From Cadophora sp. MPI-SDFR-AT-0126 (Eukaryota > Ascomycota > Leotiomycetes > Helotiales > Ploettnerulaceae): 64,000 nucleotides of DNA. This document shows, piece by piece, positions 21,280-32,352 of the stretch (positions are counted from its first letter, which is position 1; every line of letters starts with the position of its first letter). A program made the position numbers and the translations under genes. The notes under the pieces are model-generated. The model worked only from the letters and a program-made list of their open reading frames with translations. It was not told where the DNA came from and did no database searches. The stretch covers positions 62,001 through 126,000 of the forward strand of contig JAGMVK010000022.1 in the NCBI GenBank assembly GCA_020747065.1, written 5' to 3'.

Positions 21280-21675
21280 TATAGTCGCTTATAAAATCGG
21301 CTTCCCCTCGCATCGTCGCACGCGATATAAAAAGTTCAGCCCCGCCGATAGGCGGTTTATCTAATCATTTTATTATATTATAAAATTCAATTTCTTTCAA
21401 TAAAGTTATTTAGACTTTCAAAATCGAGAATTATAGGACAAATAGGCATAATAAAGGGGCTGACCTGGAGATGACTATATGCCGCTATTTTAATAATTTA
21501 AAAAGGCAAAATCTGACTCCCTCGCCTTCTTGTTCTATAGCGACGATTTAGGACTCTAGGTCTAGGGTGACTATCACAGATCCGCACACAGTGAGGTCAC
21601 TATCTATATTAGGTATAGCCAGTGGATTGTACTGAGCGCAAATGCTAGGCATACGATCCTATTTCTACTTATTTT

Positions 21676-23040
21676 TTAAAAGCAAAATAGAGGCAATGTG
21701 CCAAAAACTAAATACGCCCAATATTCCCAATATTCGGCTGTATTAGTAGTACTAGGTACTGCACCGGTCACCCGCCCGCTCGTAACGCCGAGATTCATGT
21801 CACCGTAGAGTATTACCAGGAATGCCGAGATAGTAGTAGCTAACCCTAGTGGGCCTTGCACATTAAGGATGTCAAACGCTTTCCACACATCCCTCTCCGT
21901 CTTCGCCGCCTTCCACCACGCAGACATTGATACGATCAAGAGAGCAGGAACGACGGCTAAGAACACGGCAAGAAAAGAGAAGCCGACGGTCTGCGCGCCG
22001 GTATTGCCGGACGCGACAGATTGGACGGCCAGAGAGATATGAGCTGCCAGCATCCAGGCCAGGAGACTAACCGGGATCAGGATTCCGACAATCTTACCGA
22101 TAAACCCCAGTTCACCGTTTGCCTCTGCCGAGCCAGGCAGTAGAGGTTGGCTGGCCGCGGAGGTTGGAGTCTCGTCTGGGAGGCTTTCTAGTGCAGGTAA
22201 AGCCTGAGCGGTATATGAGCAGCTAATCTCTGGAGAGGATTGGGGAGAGCATGCCGACGGCTTCGGTTTGCCGGCTGCAACCTCTGCAGGCACGTAGGTG
22301 CTCTGATCATAGGATCTCACTGGACGGACGAATTCTTGGTTCTTATCGACGTATATTAGGGGGCGACTCGACGTCGTGATTTCTGGTGCCGCATACCACG
22401 GTTCAATATCGATCTCTCTCTCATCCTCAGAGGGAATGGCGTGCGGGTCGATAGCAGTGTAGCTCGGTAAGTGTTCAAGCTCCAACAGCTCCTGCCACTG
22501 CGTTAGGCCGTCTCCTGCCTGCACAGACGCATCCTGGTATCGACTGGCTCCAGGTCTCGTCCTCTCCACTCCACACGCCTCCAAATCCGCCTCCTCCGCC
22601 CTAGTGTATGTGTCTCCAACTTCACTATTTTCGGCCGCACCATCACTTTTCGCGGACTGAATCGGCGGCAGGTGTTGCACAATGGCACACAAATAGACTG
22701 TGCCCCAAGGCGGGTACAGGATGCACTTTACGATTGCGATCCAGATCAACTGCCGCGCGGCGCCAGGACGCCCGCACTGGCATGCAATCACGATGTTCAG
22801 GACCAAACCCACCCCACAGGACCAGAAGGCGCATAATAGGGTCGTCACGGTGCGGTGCTGGATCGTGCGCTTCGGGTACAACGGCGTGCGGCCTGCGATC
22901 AGGCAGCCGTAGATGTAAGCGGAGAGGAGGTTGCTGGCAAGGCCGATGGCGCCGTACGGGGCGGTGTAGCAAGTGTACGGGTCGGATGCAATCCAGGAAG
23001 GAGTGCCCGTGGACGTTATGTGTACTGTGAAGTTGGTCAT
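21676..23040 (-). CDS. multi-pass membrane protein of unknown function
   Basis: An uninterrupted 454-residue frame begins at an ATG at 23040. About three hydrophobic spans lie in the first 130 residues (GAIGLASNLLSAYIYGCLIA, VTTLLCAFWSCGVGLVLNIV, AIVKCILYPPWGTVYLCAIV). A 180-residue polar, acidic loop follows, and then four more spans near residues 330-450, ending YLVFGTLPLFCF. There is one possible N-glycosylation site near the N terminus (NFT). It resembles fungal integral membrane proteins of unknown function, with no transporter signature. It is intact and free of RIP-type stops although it sits in the middle of mutated repeats. It ends close to the island's left boundary, so it may be cargo of a mobile element. 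Confidence 0.7.
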   Translation of the reverse strand: MTNFTVHITSTGTPSWIASDPYTCYTAPYGAIGLASNLLSAYIYGCLIAGRTPLYPKRTIQHRTVTTLLCAFWSCGVGLVLNIVIACQCGRPGAARQLIWIAIVKCILYPPWGTVYLCAIVQHLPPIQSAKSDGAAENSEVGDTYTRAEEADLEACGVERTRPGASRYQDASVQAGDGLTQWQELLELEHLPSYTAIDPHAIPSEDEREIDIEPWYAAPEITTSSRPLIYVDKNQEFVRPVRSYDQSTYVPAEVAAGKPKPSACSPQSSPEISCSYTAQALPALESLPDETPTSAASQPLLPGSAEANGELGFIGKIVGILIPVSLLAWMLAAHISLAVQSVASGNTGAQTVGFSFLAVFLAVVPALLIVSMSAWWKAAKTERDVWKAFDILNVQGPLGLATTISAFLVILYGDMNLGVTSGRVTGAVPSTTNTAEYWEYWAYLVFGTLPLFCF

Positions 23041-23192
23041 ATTAGCAGAATGGCCTGGTGTTGACTTAATGTTGCGGATCGCAGAAGACAAGAGAGTTTG
23101 CTCGCTTCTTTTAGGCTCCAGCCTCAGCTCTAGAGCTAACAGGAGCTAGTAGCATACAGCCCTGTGTGCCACGCTTAACTGAGTTTGGTATA

Positions 23193-24791
23193 CGGAGGTC
23201 GCGGCAATAAGTTATGAGAACGCCACCACCTTAGCGTTGCTAAGGCATGCAAGGGTAATGAGCCTTGGTAACCCCTCCATACTTGATTTATATGGAAATT
23301 AAAGAAGATTCTTTATTCTATATTTATTGTACTCTATCTGGATTACGTTTCCTTTTCCCTGAACCTTTAGTGTACTTATTTCCGCCTTCTAGAACGATTA
23401 CTTGTTTTATATACTCTGGGATTCTCTCGATCTATTGTTGAATACGTTCTTGACTTAAATTATTCTAATAATCTAACTAGTCTTCTTCCATTTGTTTTTG
23501 CCCTATCGTAGCTCTGTGTTTTATTGTTTCCTTTTTCATCTAGAACTAGAGCGGCTTGATTATATTCAAATCGGGAGAATTCGCTAGCTAGAGTATTTAA
23601 GAGATTTCAAAGAGATTGTATACTCGTTGTTAATACGAGTGAGCGTGCGGGGAGGCGTTGTCTTCTTGAACGATTATATTAAGTCGGTCTTTCTTGCACT
23701 CTCGAGCAAAAGGTAAGAGCTTCTCTTAAAGAATTAACTTTTGATATCGGTACTAATCGATTCCTCCCTTAGAGTCTCGTACGAGCTTTCCCGTCGATTT
23801 CTTCTATTGCTAAATCGGTTTCTTTCCTAGTATTTTTCGAGATAATCGAGTACGCTGTATCATAGTCTTGAGCTCCTAATCGATCTTATACTTTGGCTCG
23901 AGAAGCTTATTCTGCTCTTCGAGCCATATATCTGCCGCTTTCTTTTCTGTAGCTATCTCGTCCTTCTAAATATGACACGGCCCCTTCTTATCGCACGAAA
24001 AACAACCCTAAAACATGAACTGCTTGTAGCTTTTCTATTGACGACGAATAACGTGTGGATTATAGGTTTCGGAAGCCTTTCGCTAGACTCTTATTTGACC
24101 TCGCTAACCTCCTATTGTTATAGAAGTCTCGTTAGACTAGATTATGTTTTTCTAATCTTTAAGAGTCTAATCGGCATGATCTTGATACTATTTAAGACGT
24201 GCGGCTTTTGTAGTTAAAGTAAGACCTAGTTTGTACGTCGGCTTGAAGTTTCTGTAGCCTAATTTTACAAGAATCGACTACACGGTACGAGCTGAGATCT
24301 TAAAAGAAGGGTTTTTGTTAGTGAGGATATTTGCAATTGCTTGAGTTGAGAGAGTACGTGTAGTTGAATTTTTTATTAAGATTTTTTCGACTTCTTATTG
24401 AATCTCTTTAGTAGCTTTAATAGGTCTTCCTGATCGATCTGCGTTAGCGATATATAAAATCAGAAGCTTTCGATCTTCTCGTGGCTCGTAGCCTCTTGTA
24501 ATCGTAATCTTTCGTAGTTGATAAATCGAGGGGGGAGATATAGAAGTAATTTCATTAATTGAAGCTACTAGTACTCTAATTTCAAGAAGAGTAAGAGCTT
24601 GAAGTCTTGTACTAATATTATGCCGACTCTGTCGTATATCAGAAGTTATTTTGGTAACGTTATAGAATGCAAATAGCTTTAAAATACTATATTAAAAGAG
24701 GGTATTTATATTTAGAGGGGTTCGGATGATGCGCTGGCATACTAAGGCGCTAAGGTGGTGGCGTTCTCATAACTTATTACCGCGACCTCCG
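23193..24791 (-). mobile_element. Tc1/mariner transposon, RIP-inactivated
   Basis: The element is 1599 bp and is flanked by TA on both sides (23191-23192 and 24792-24793). Its ends are 44-bp inverted repeats starting CGGAGGTCGCGG and containing AATAAGTTATGAGAACGCC, with a single C/T difference. Read leftward, the interior has the order expected of a fungal Tc1/mariner transposase: a helix-turn-helix-type region (LSTQAIANILTNKN), QEDNASPHAH with the second catalytic Asp, and NSPDLNIIKPL. Within it are many stops, nearly all TAG or TAA at positions where Trp or Gln is expected, i.e. C-to-T changes on one strand or the other. The ends are in good order, the gene is dead, and it is a nonautonomous copy at best. 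Confidence 0.92.
23325..24640 (-). pseudogene. transposase gene of the Tc1/mariner element
   Basis: A single frame read leftward from about 24640 to 23325 keeps the transposase order but is broken by more than a dozen stops. Most are TAG where family members have Trp (for example before SNETS and within the SPDLN region) or Gln. The lack of indels and the presence of only transition-type stops point to RIP, not random decay. The start is not visible because the N-terminal part is the most AT-rich. Confidence 0.85.
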
Positions 24792-24875
24792 TAGCACTTG
24801 CAGAGATCCTTGTCGGATAAGCGAGGCCGGATTCAGAGCTTGTTCAAGGGGAAGCCGATTTTGCAAGCGACTATA

Positions 24876-25382
24876 AATAAAGAAAGTAGAATAAGTATAT
24901 TAAGTATAGAGCTATAGAAGTATTATAATCTGAAAAACCTTTAGTTATAGTCTAAAAGCTATATATTAGAAGTAGTTAATATAGCTTATTAAAAGATAAT
25001 TGTAAGTAAATAAATACTAAGTAAGACTATTACTAACTATATAAAACTAAGATCTCTTTTTATTCTAAAGTTTTCTTTTTTTAAATAAATATTAAAGAAT
25101 TACTTATAAGTATATAAACCTTTAATCTTAAGAGATATTTACTAATATTTTACTATAGTCTATATTAAATTAAATAAATAAAAGTAAGTATAGAAATTTA
25201 AAAGAATTATAAATAGTTTAATAGTAAAATAAATACTAATACAAATAATACTTATATTAATATTATTTAGAGCTTTTACTACTACTTACTAAAACTATTA
25301 TATCTATTATATCTAACTTCTAGTAAAAAAATCGATTTATATCTGTTTTTTTAATAAGTAAGAGAGTAAGAAATACTTATAT
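24876..25382. other. AT-dominated RIP sequence
   Basis: No frame and no recognisable motif; composition as in the rest of the block. It joins the right island boundary to the less mutated solo repeat at 25383. Confidence 0.6.
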
Positions 25383-25598
25383 TATCGGTTCAATACCGAA
25401 TATAAGCCAAGAATTAAACGTAAATATCATGTATATGTATATCAAGCTTGATAGTATAGAAAATCTGTGTTCTTCTAAGAGGGGGTGGGAGGTACCAGAC
25501 TATATACTGCCTCCCGAAACGCTACCGAATCACCCCCGTAAGTGGTCCTACCCTCTATTCTAGCTGAGACATGCTTTGGATGGGCCTGCGGACCAACA
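25383..25598 (-). repeat. lightly mutated solo repeat (LTR-like, about 216 bp)
   Basis: Read on the minus strand, the copy begins TGTTGGTCCGCAGGC and ends GAACCGATA. It still contains GC-rich tracts (CCTCCCACCCCCTC) that are A/T in the two copies at 19963 and 20985, so it is the best preserved member. TATAT occurs directly outside both ends and could be a 5-bp target duplication, though in such AT-rich sequence this is weak. It could be a solo LTR or the terminal repeat of a DNA transposon; the TG start fits both. Confidence 0.75.
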
Positions 25599-27240
25599 TA
25601 TATTATACTAAAAAAAAGTCTTTATATAATCTTATAAGTATTTTCTTTTTTTTCTAATCTTAAATTCTAAACTATTCTAAATATAATTTATAACTAACTT
25701 ATTTATAGATTTTCTAGTTCTTAGATACTAAGTATTAAGAACTGTTACGAATACTCCTAGGAGCTCGCTGAGTCCTAAGAGAGAATATCCTTAGAGTAAG
25801 TATTCTTCTGAGAGCTAAGTAACTCTTAAAAGCAGAGCTTATAAGAGCTAATAATAGTCTAAGAAAGATATAGTATATAGTATTTTATTATAATAATATT
25901 ATATAATATAGCAAATTAATTATAAGTTCTTATAATTAAGTTATATAATAAATCTAAGGATCTTACTAGATCCTTAGGATCTAAAGATCTTAGAAGATCT
26001 TAGAAAGATAAAAGTTCTATAAAAGACTAGTATATTTACTATTAAATAAGAGCTTTATACTTAACTTAAATAGTATTCTTAATTATACTAGTAATTATCT
26101 TAATTATCTATATAATATGCCTACTTCTTAAGTATTAGAGATTAAACCTAGCCTCTATATTTACAATAAGTAAATACCAGACTATTATATTAAGATAATT
26201 ATAATTATCTAAATAATAAATAATACTTAGTAAATAACTTTAAATATACTCCTAATAAGCTTAAATAGTATTATCTTTAATATAAGAATAAGCTTGGACT
26301 ACTAAAGATATTACTTAAGTAATTAGAAGTATTCTATCGCAAAAAGAATAACTATAAGTAATTAAATAATAATAGTAAAGAAATAACTACTAGATTAAGA
26401 ACTACTTTCTTCTAAGAGAGAGAGAAGAGTAATATTACAAACTATAATAATAATTAAGCTATATATTATATAATATATATTATATCTTATAAATTATAAA
26501 AGGAATTGCGAAGCGAGGCCTTAAGCTTAATTAGGACTAGCTCTATTAAGCGCTTATATCTACTTAAATATTAAGTAATATTCTATTTCTTCTTTCCTTT
26601 TGTTTTTAGTTTAGAATTCTCGAATATACGATATTATTCTAGCTAACTCTACTACGCTAATAAGAGCTTTATAATAAGTATTAAGAAATTACTAAGATAC
26701 TATCTAAGCTCTCTAAAGAATATTACTTTTTAAGTATAAGAAAAGTAGTTAAGAATATAGTATTATTATATAATATATATATCTGAAATAAAGTATCTTA
26801 CTATACTTTATTATAATTATAGAAGTTAATTACTTTAGACTTCGTAGCTAAATTACTACTCTTTAAAGATCTAACTATAAGTATTAAATATAGCTTAATC
26901 TATATTATAATAAATAAGTTTATTAAGTATATATATATAATACTAATACTAAAGACTTAAGATATACTTATTATAGTATAAGTATTCTTATAAATAATTT
27001 TTATAAATTATAGAATATTAAATAAGATTATTTTAAATAAAGATAAGCTCTTTACTTTAAAGTTTTAGAAAACTTTAATTATACTCTTAAGAATAAAATA
27101 GAAAATATTAATAGCTTTTTACTTTTAAATAAATACGTAAATAAAATAAATTAACTAAATAATAGAGACTTATTTTTATTATTATATAAACTATAAATAA
27201 GATAACTAAGTTCAACTACTTCTACTTACTTAATTTATAT

Positions 27241-27706
27241 ATAATAGTCCGGTATTTACTTATTATAAATACAGAAGCTCTAGGGTTAATCTCTAATAAT
27301 TAAGAAGTAAGTATATTATATAAATAGTTAAGATAGTTACTAGTATAATTAAGAATATTATTTAAGTTAAGTATAAAGCTCTTACTTAATAGTAGATATA
27401 CTAATCTTTTATAGAACTTTTATTTCCTTAAAGCTCTCTTAGATCCTTAAGTTCTAAGACTTTTAAAGCCTTAGATTCTAAAGCTCTAAAAGATCTATTT
27501 ATTATATAATTTAGCTATAAGAACTTATAGCTTTTTCGCTATATTATATAATACTACTATAATAAAATACTATATATTATATATTTCCTAGACTATTATT
27601 AGCTCCTATAAGCTTAACTCCTAGGAGCTACTAGGCTTCTAGGCGTACGCTTACTCTAAGGATACCTTCTCCTAGGACCCTAGGGTTGTCTAGGAGCGTT
27701 TGTAAC
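27241..27706 (-). repeat. solo LTR inserted into the Gypsy integrase
   Basis: This is a 466-bp copy of the same LTR family as 25743-26192, in the opposite orientation; its TGTTAC end lies at 27706. The integrase reading frame stops exactly at its left edge and resumes just after its right edge with only a few residues missing. The LTR therefore arrived after the integrase was in place. It retains more G and C than the 25743 copy. Confidence 0.8.
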
Positions 27707-28330
27707 AGAGTATTACTATTTTATACGAATTATAAATATAATCTAATAGCGTATAATCTACTAATAGCTAGCTAAGGAACTACGTAGGAAACTATATTAT
27801 AAGAAGATAAGCTGAAGTAACTCTATAAAGAATTATTAGCTAATATTTTCTTTATTATATAAAGATCTATGATTTACTATAATAAAAAGTATAGTATAAG
27901 ACTAATACTTAAAGAAGAAGATAAAGTCTATTTACTTAGAAAAAATATTATAATAAAATAACTAAATTATAAATTAGATTATAAGAAACTAGAGTTATTT
28001 AAAATTACTAAAGTTAAAGAACTAGTTAATTTCTAGCTAATACTCTTAAGAATAATAAATATATAAGTAGTATTCTATATATCCTTTCTTAAACTAGTAC
28101 TATTAAGAGTACTACTTGTCTTTATTATAAAAATATAACTAATTAACTTAAATACTAAATATAAGGTTAAAGCTATTTTAGACTATTAGTACTTTTATAG
28201 TATTACTAAGTATTTAATTAAATAAGAAGAGTACTTATAATTAAAAAATACTTAGGAACTTAAGTCTAATTTCTACTACTTAAGACTCTTATAAAAGTTC
28301 TATTTATAAAACTTAGGTCTACTTAAAAGA

Positions 28331-29005
28331 AATCCTTAAAATTAGGTAAAGGTTCTTTAATTAAGAGAAAAGTAAAGAAATTACTAGTAAATAGTAGCGT
28401 AAGTAATTAAGTAGTAAAGACTTCTTTCTTTCTCTATATTATCTTATATACCTCTGCCTCTTTTAGCTTATCTATATTCTTTAGATTATAATAAAGTATT
28501 TTAGTCTCTTATTTCTTTAGGAACTTATACTAGTGTATAAAGTAATTCAGACGACTAGTGATCTCTTAGAGAGCTGTAGTTATCTTCTTCTAAGCTTAGA
28601 GAAATTTATTACGCGTAGCTTTTTTAGTAGCTCGCGCGAGGTATTCTTTTACTTCTAGCTTATTTTTCTTTTTTTAAGAGCTTTCTAGCTTTTAATCGAA
28701 GGTATCTTTATATTATACTTTTCACTAACTATAATGTACTTTAAGTAATAATTTGATTTAGAAGAAATAATACATAGCTTATTATTTCTAGTATAAAATA
28801 TATAAGATATTATTTTAATTCTATTTTTTTAGATTTTATAAGTAAGAGTAAATTATTTATATTTTCTTTTTAAAGGCGTAATTTTATTATCTTTATTATA
28901 CGATTATCTTATTAGAATAGAAAGAAAGAATAGTTATAAGTAGTTATTAATATTTTATTCAGTGTACTTAAGTATAAGGACTACGCTAAGTAGAAAAGAA
29001 GATAG
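28331..29005. other. AT-rich 3' part of the retrotransposon
   Basis: Between the chromodomain remnant and the right-hand LTR I see no coding signal. Composition is a little less AT-biased between 28430 and 28700 than in the flanks. Confidence 0.5.
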
Positions 29006-29476
29006 TATTATAGATACTCTTAAGTAATTATAAGGCTTTAGAAGGAAATATTCTAGAAGCTAGTGTACTTCTAGGAACTAAGTAATTCTGAGAGAAACGA
29101 TTCTTAAAAGCTTATAAGGTTTAGAGACTTATTTATATTATATAATAATTTAATAGAATAAATAATAAGATAGCTATTTAGCTATAGAATTATATAACCT
29201 AAGGTTATATAATTAGGAACTACTTAGACTAATAAACTGCTAAAAGTCTAGTAGTTATAGTAGTTCTATTATTTATAAAGGTTTTATATAAAGATTAGTA
29301 TATCTACTATTAGATAAGAGCTTCGTACTTAACTTAAATAGTATTCTCGATTATACTAGTAATTATCTTTAACTATTTACGTAATATACTTACTTCTTAA
29401 TTATCAGAGATCTACTATAACCTTCTGTATTTATATCAAGTAAATAATTAGACTGTTATAATATAATATTATCTAA

Positions 29477-29941
29477 ATAACGGTCCGGTATTTACTTATT
29501 ATAAATATAGAGGCTGGAGTAATCTCTAATAATTAAGAAGTAGATATATTACGTAGATAGTTTAAGATAATTACTAGTATAATTAAGAATACTATTTAAG
29601 TTAAGTACGAAGCTCTTATCTACTAGCAGATATACTAGTCTTTTATAGAACTTTCGTCCTCTTAAGACCCTCTTAGATCCTTATACCTTAAGGCTCTTAG
29701 AGCCCTAGATCTTAAAGCTCTAAAGAGTCTATCTATTATATAACTTAGCCGCAGAAACTTATAGCTTATTTATTATATTATATAATACTACTATAATAAA
29801 ATATTATATAATATATACTTTCTAGACTCTTATTAGCTCCTATAAGCTCTACTCCTAGGAGCTACTAAGCTCCTAAGTATACGCCTACTCCGAGGATATT
29901 TCCTCTTAGAGGCCCAGAGCCACCTAAGAGCGTCTATAATA
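29477..29941 (-). repeat. second inverted solo LTR, tail to tail with the 3' LTR
   Basis: A 465-bp copy of the LTR family in inverted orientation begins about 15 bp after the plus-strand LTR at 29006-29461. The two form a palindrome-like structure of about 935 bp. This copy keeps CTAGATCTTAAAGC- and CTCCTAGGAGCTAC-type segments shared with the 27241 copy. Its outer end reads TATAATA where TGTTAC would be expected in reverse complement, consistent with RIP. Confidence 0.75.
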
Positions 29942-30445
29942 CTAAACTAACTTTTTTATACTATTTAGATTTTATAATATATTTATATAATTAATAAATT
30001 ATTATTATATTAATTATTAAATACTCTTCTTTTATAATATTAAACTTAATAATATACTTATAGCAAAATAAGAGATTTATATATATTATAATAAAAAGGT
30101 TATTAAAAATTAAATTTATTTATTATTATATTAATAGTAATTCTTAAAGTAATTAATATATTAATTCTTATTATTATAATATATAGTTTTAAAATAAGTA
30201 TAATATATATTATTTTCTTATACTTAATAAAATTCATATAAATAATATTATTAAAAAAAAATTTATATTCTTTTTCAATTTTATTTTAATTATTATTATA
30301 AAAATTAATTTATAAATTAAGATCTTTATTATTAATAAATAATTCATTAATCAAGACATAAATCTTAATAAAGTATAAATTTATTAGTATATATCATAGA
30401 TTTCTTTTTATATGAGTATTAATTGTTTAATTACAAAAAATCGGT
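29942..30445. other. AT-dominated right edge of the RIP block
   Basis: Nothing recognisable. The change to balanced composition occurs at about 30450, some 260 bp before the alcohol dehydrogenase relic. Confidence 0.6.
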
Positions 30446-30705
30446 AAAAGAATACATTTAGATGTCGAGATGCGGCGCTATAGGGGCGGTAGAAAGGAAA
30501 CGTTTTAGAAGATATGAGAGTATAAGAGTAGAAAAAGGAATCATTGCCAACCCTACGAATAGTAGCTGGACTTCCAGAGTACTATCAGCACACGTACAAG
30601 TACCATACACCCCACGTTTCCCTTACTGCAAACCATCTCGCGGCCCATGCGTGAACCGCCAATATCATTTGAAGACCAATTGAACCAAAGCCTAATCTTG
30701 TCAGT

Positions 30706-32352
30706 ATGAAGGCTCTTGTATTCAACGGCATTGGAAAGACTGCGGTTGAAGACCGCCCTCAGCCCACGGTTCAGGATCCCAGTGATGCCATCATAAAGCT
30801 TACGCGAACCACGATCTGCGGATCTGATCTCCATATCATATAAGCGAGTTCACCAGTCCTTGCGTGTAGTGCTTGAATGTTTAACGTGTATGGTCATGTT
30901 ACTTCCAGCAGTGAAGAGTGATGGCTGACTTCAGTATCCGGTCCTCAGGGACATGTGCCAACGGTAGAGCCGGGCCGAGTCATTGGCCACGAAGGAGTCG
31001 GAGTTGTTGAGAGCGTTGGGAAAGATATCAAGAAGTTCAAGGTCGGAGACCGCGTCCTCATTGCTTGCATAACGTCCTGCGCGACTTGCAGCTTCTATAA
31101 GCAGGGCAAGTTTAGACTCTGCAACGCTCCAACGGGAGGGTGGAGACTGGGGCATACCCACGACGGAACACAGGCAGAGTACGACAGCACCAGAGCTATT
31201 TCTTCTTCCATGAACCACTACTGGGCTGACGGCGGTGGTCTAGGTATATGCGAATCTTGCATGCAGACGCCTCACTACATGCTGTCCCGAACGGTGTTGA
31301 TGAGCGTTCGCTATTGGTGTTGAGCGATATCATTGTAAGTAGCACACGGCACGAGATTCCGCCTGACTGTATTCCGAAGCCCACCGGATTGGAAGTCGGT
31401 TAGTGAGGTTATGGCACAGGTGGAGTAGAAGACTAACGATTGAAAGGTGTGCTCCGCGGTGGAGTGAAGCCCGGATGTTCTGTAGCAATCGTGGGAGCAG
31501 GACCTGTGGGATTGGCAGCCTTACTGACTACACAGCTCCACAGCCCCAGCATCATCGTCATGGTTGATAAGGACGAAGGTCGCTTGAACATCGCGAAAAG
31601 GATGGGAGCTACACATACTATGAACCCGGGCTCGGCAAGAGCGGGCTCAAGGCAGCGACCAAAGAGCACCACGGCGAAATCGATGGCTTCGACGTGGTCA
31701 TTGAAGCTGTTGGGGTGCCGGCAACCTTTGTAAGGCTCCGAATGCGACAGTGACACTTATGCTGGAAGATGTCTCCAAGACTGTGCTGACGTTCTATGTG
31801 GAGTCCGCATGTCAAGATCTAGTGGGCAAAGGTGGTGCGATCGCAAATGTTGGGGTCCACGGCGCGAAGGTCGATTTGCGACTGGAAGAGTTATGGGGTC
31901 GAGGAATTCGTAAGTCATGCCACCATAGTGTTGTTTTGTTTTCTTTTGTTTGAGTAATATCAGTTGACTATCACAGAAATTACCATGGCGTTGGTGGACA
32001 CAAGCACTCTCCCGATATGAGTTAGTCAGGTAGCGATGACTTGTTATCGCTTGAGCCCCTCAGAGTCCTTTACTTCTCGGCTTCCCATGACACATGTAGA
32101 TTTGTTTAATATTGACTTGTCGACACTCATGGGCTGATGAAGCTGTTCGAAGCCGGAAAGCTGAACACAAAAGAGATGATTACGCACGGTCAGTCATATT
32201 TGTTTCCTTAACTTCACTCTCAACTGGAGAATGGGTCGACTGACCAATTCTTGATATGGTGTAGACTTCATGTTTTCCGAAATGCTCAAAGCGTACGACA
32301 CTTTCGGAAAAGCAAGCGAGACCGGTGCTCTGAAGGTCAACGTAGAAATGTA
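30706..32352 (+). pseudogene. decayed zinc-dependent alcohol dehydrogenase
   Basis: From ATG 30706 the sequence reads MKALVFNGIGKTAVEDRPQP ... TICGSDLHII and then a TAA where an intron donor is expected. After a gap come RVIGHEGVGVVESVG and the structural-zinc loop CITSCATCSFYKQGKFRLC, in which one of the four expected Cys is Tyr, then GVDERSLLVLSD, the nucleotide-binding VAIVGAGPVGLAA, GEIDGFDVVIEAVGVPATF in another frame, GVHGAKVDLRLEELWGRG and finally LMKLFEAGKLNTK. Missing pieces, two frame changes and premature stops make it nonfunctional. The family is the medium-chain dehydrogenase group with cofactor-binding GxGPVG. Intron positions are still visible (GTAAGT near 31335 and 31910). It abuts the RIP block. 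Confidence 0.88.

Larger units (their letters stand above)
21280..24875. repeat. GC-balanced island bounded by 29-bp inverted repeats
   Basis: The left end 21280-21308 and the right end 24847-24875 are inverted copies of a 29-bp sequence starting TATAGTCGCTT and ending CGGCTTCCCCT. They differ at only two positions (AT against GC), both transitions of the RIP type. Outside them the sequence is AT-dominated; inside it is balanced and carries an intact gene plus the Tc1/mariner element. Without the latter, the island would be about 2.0 kb. A transposon with captured cargo, or an old insertion flanked by repeats, are both possible. A TA dinucleotide flanks TAGTCGC on both sides. Confidence 0.7.
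25743..29461 (+). mobile_element. Ty3/Gypsy-type chromodomain retrotransposon, RIP-degenerate
   Basis: Direct LTR copies lie at 25743-26192 (starting TGTTACGA) and 29006-29461, both on the plus strand. Between them are remnants of pol in the plus direction. Integrase core sequence runs from about 26620 to 27240 (DKLFTLKF near 27046), a third LTR-family copy in inverted orientation follows (27241-27706), and the integrase continues from 27707 with a GPY-like region (KVYLLRKN near 27930) and a chromodomain-like end (YKVKAILDY ... KNT near 28160-28270) before about 28330. Stops are again mostly where Trp and Gln codons belong. The distance between LTRs (about 3.2 kb including the insertion) is too short for a complete element, so gag and most of the reverse transcriptase are missing. 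Confidence 0.8.

Noticed and set aside
25743..27706. The inverted pair 25743-26192 and 27241-27706 as ends of a foldback DNA transposon
   Set aside because: The sequence between them is integrase in one direction that continues beyond 27706, and a direct LTR copy exists at 29006. An LTR element with an inverted solo LTR inserted explains all of it.
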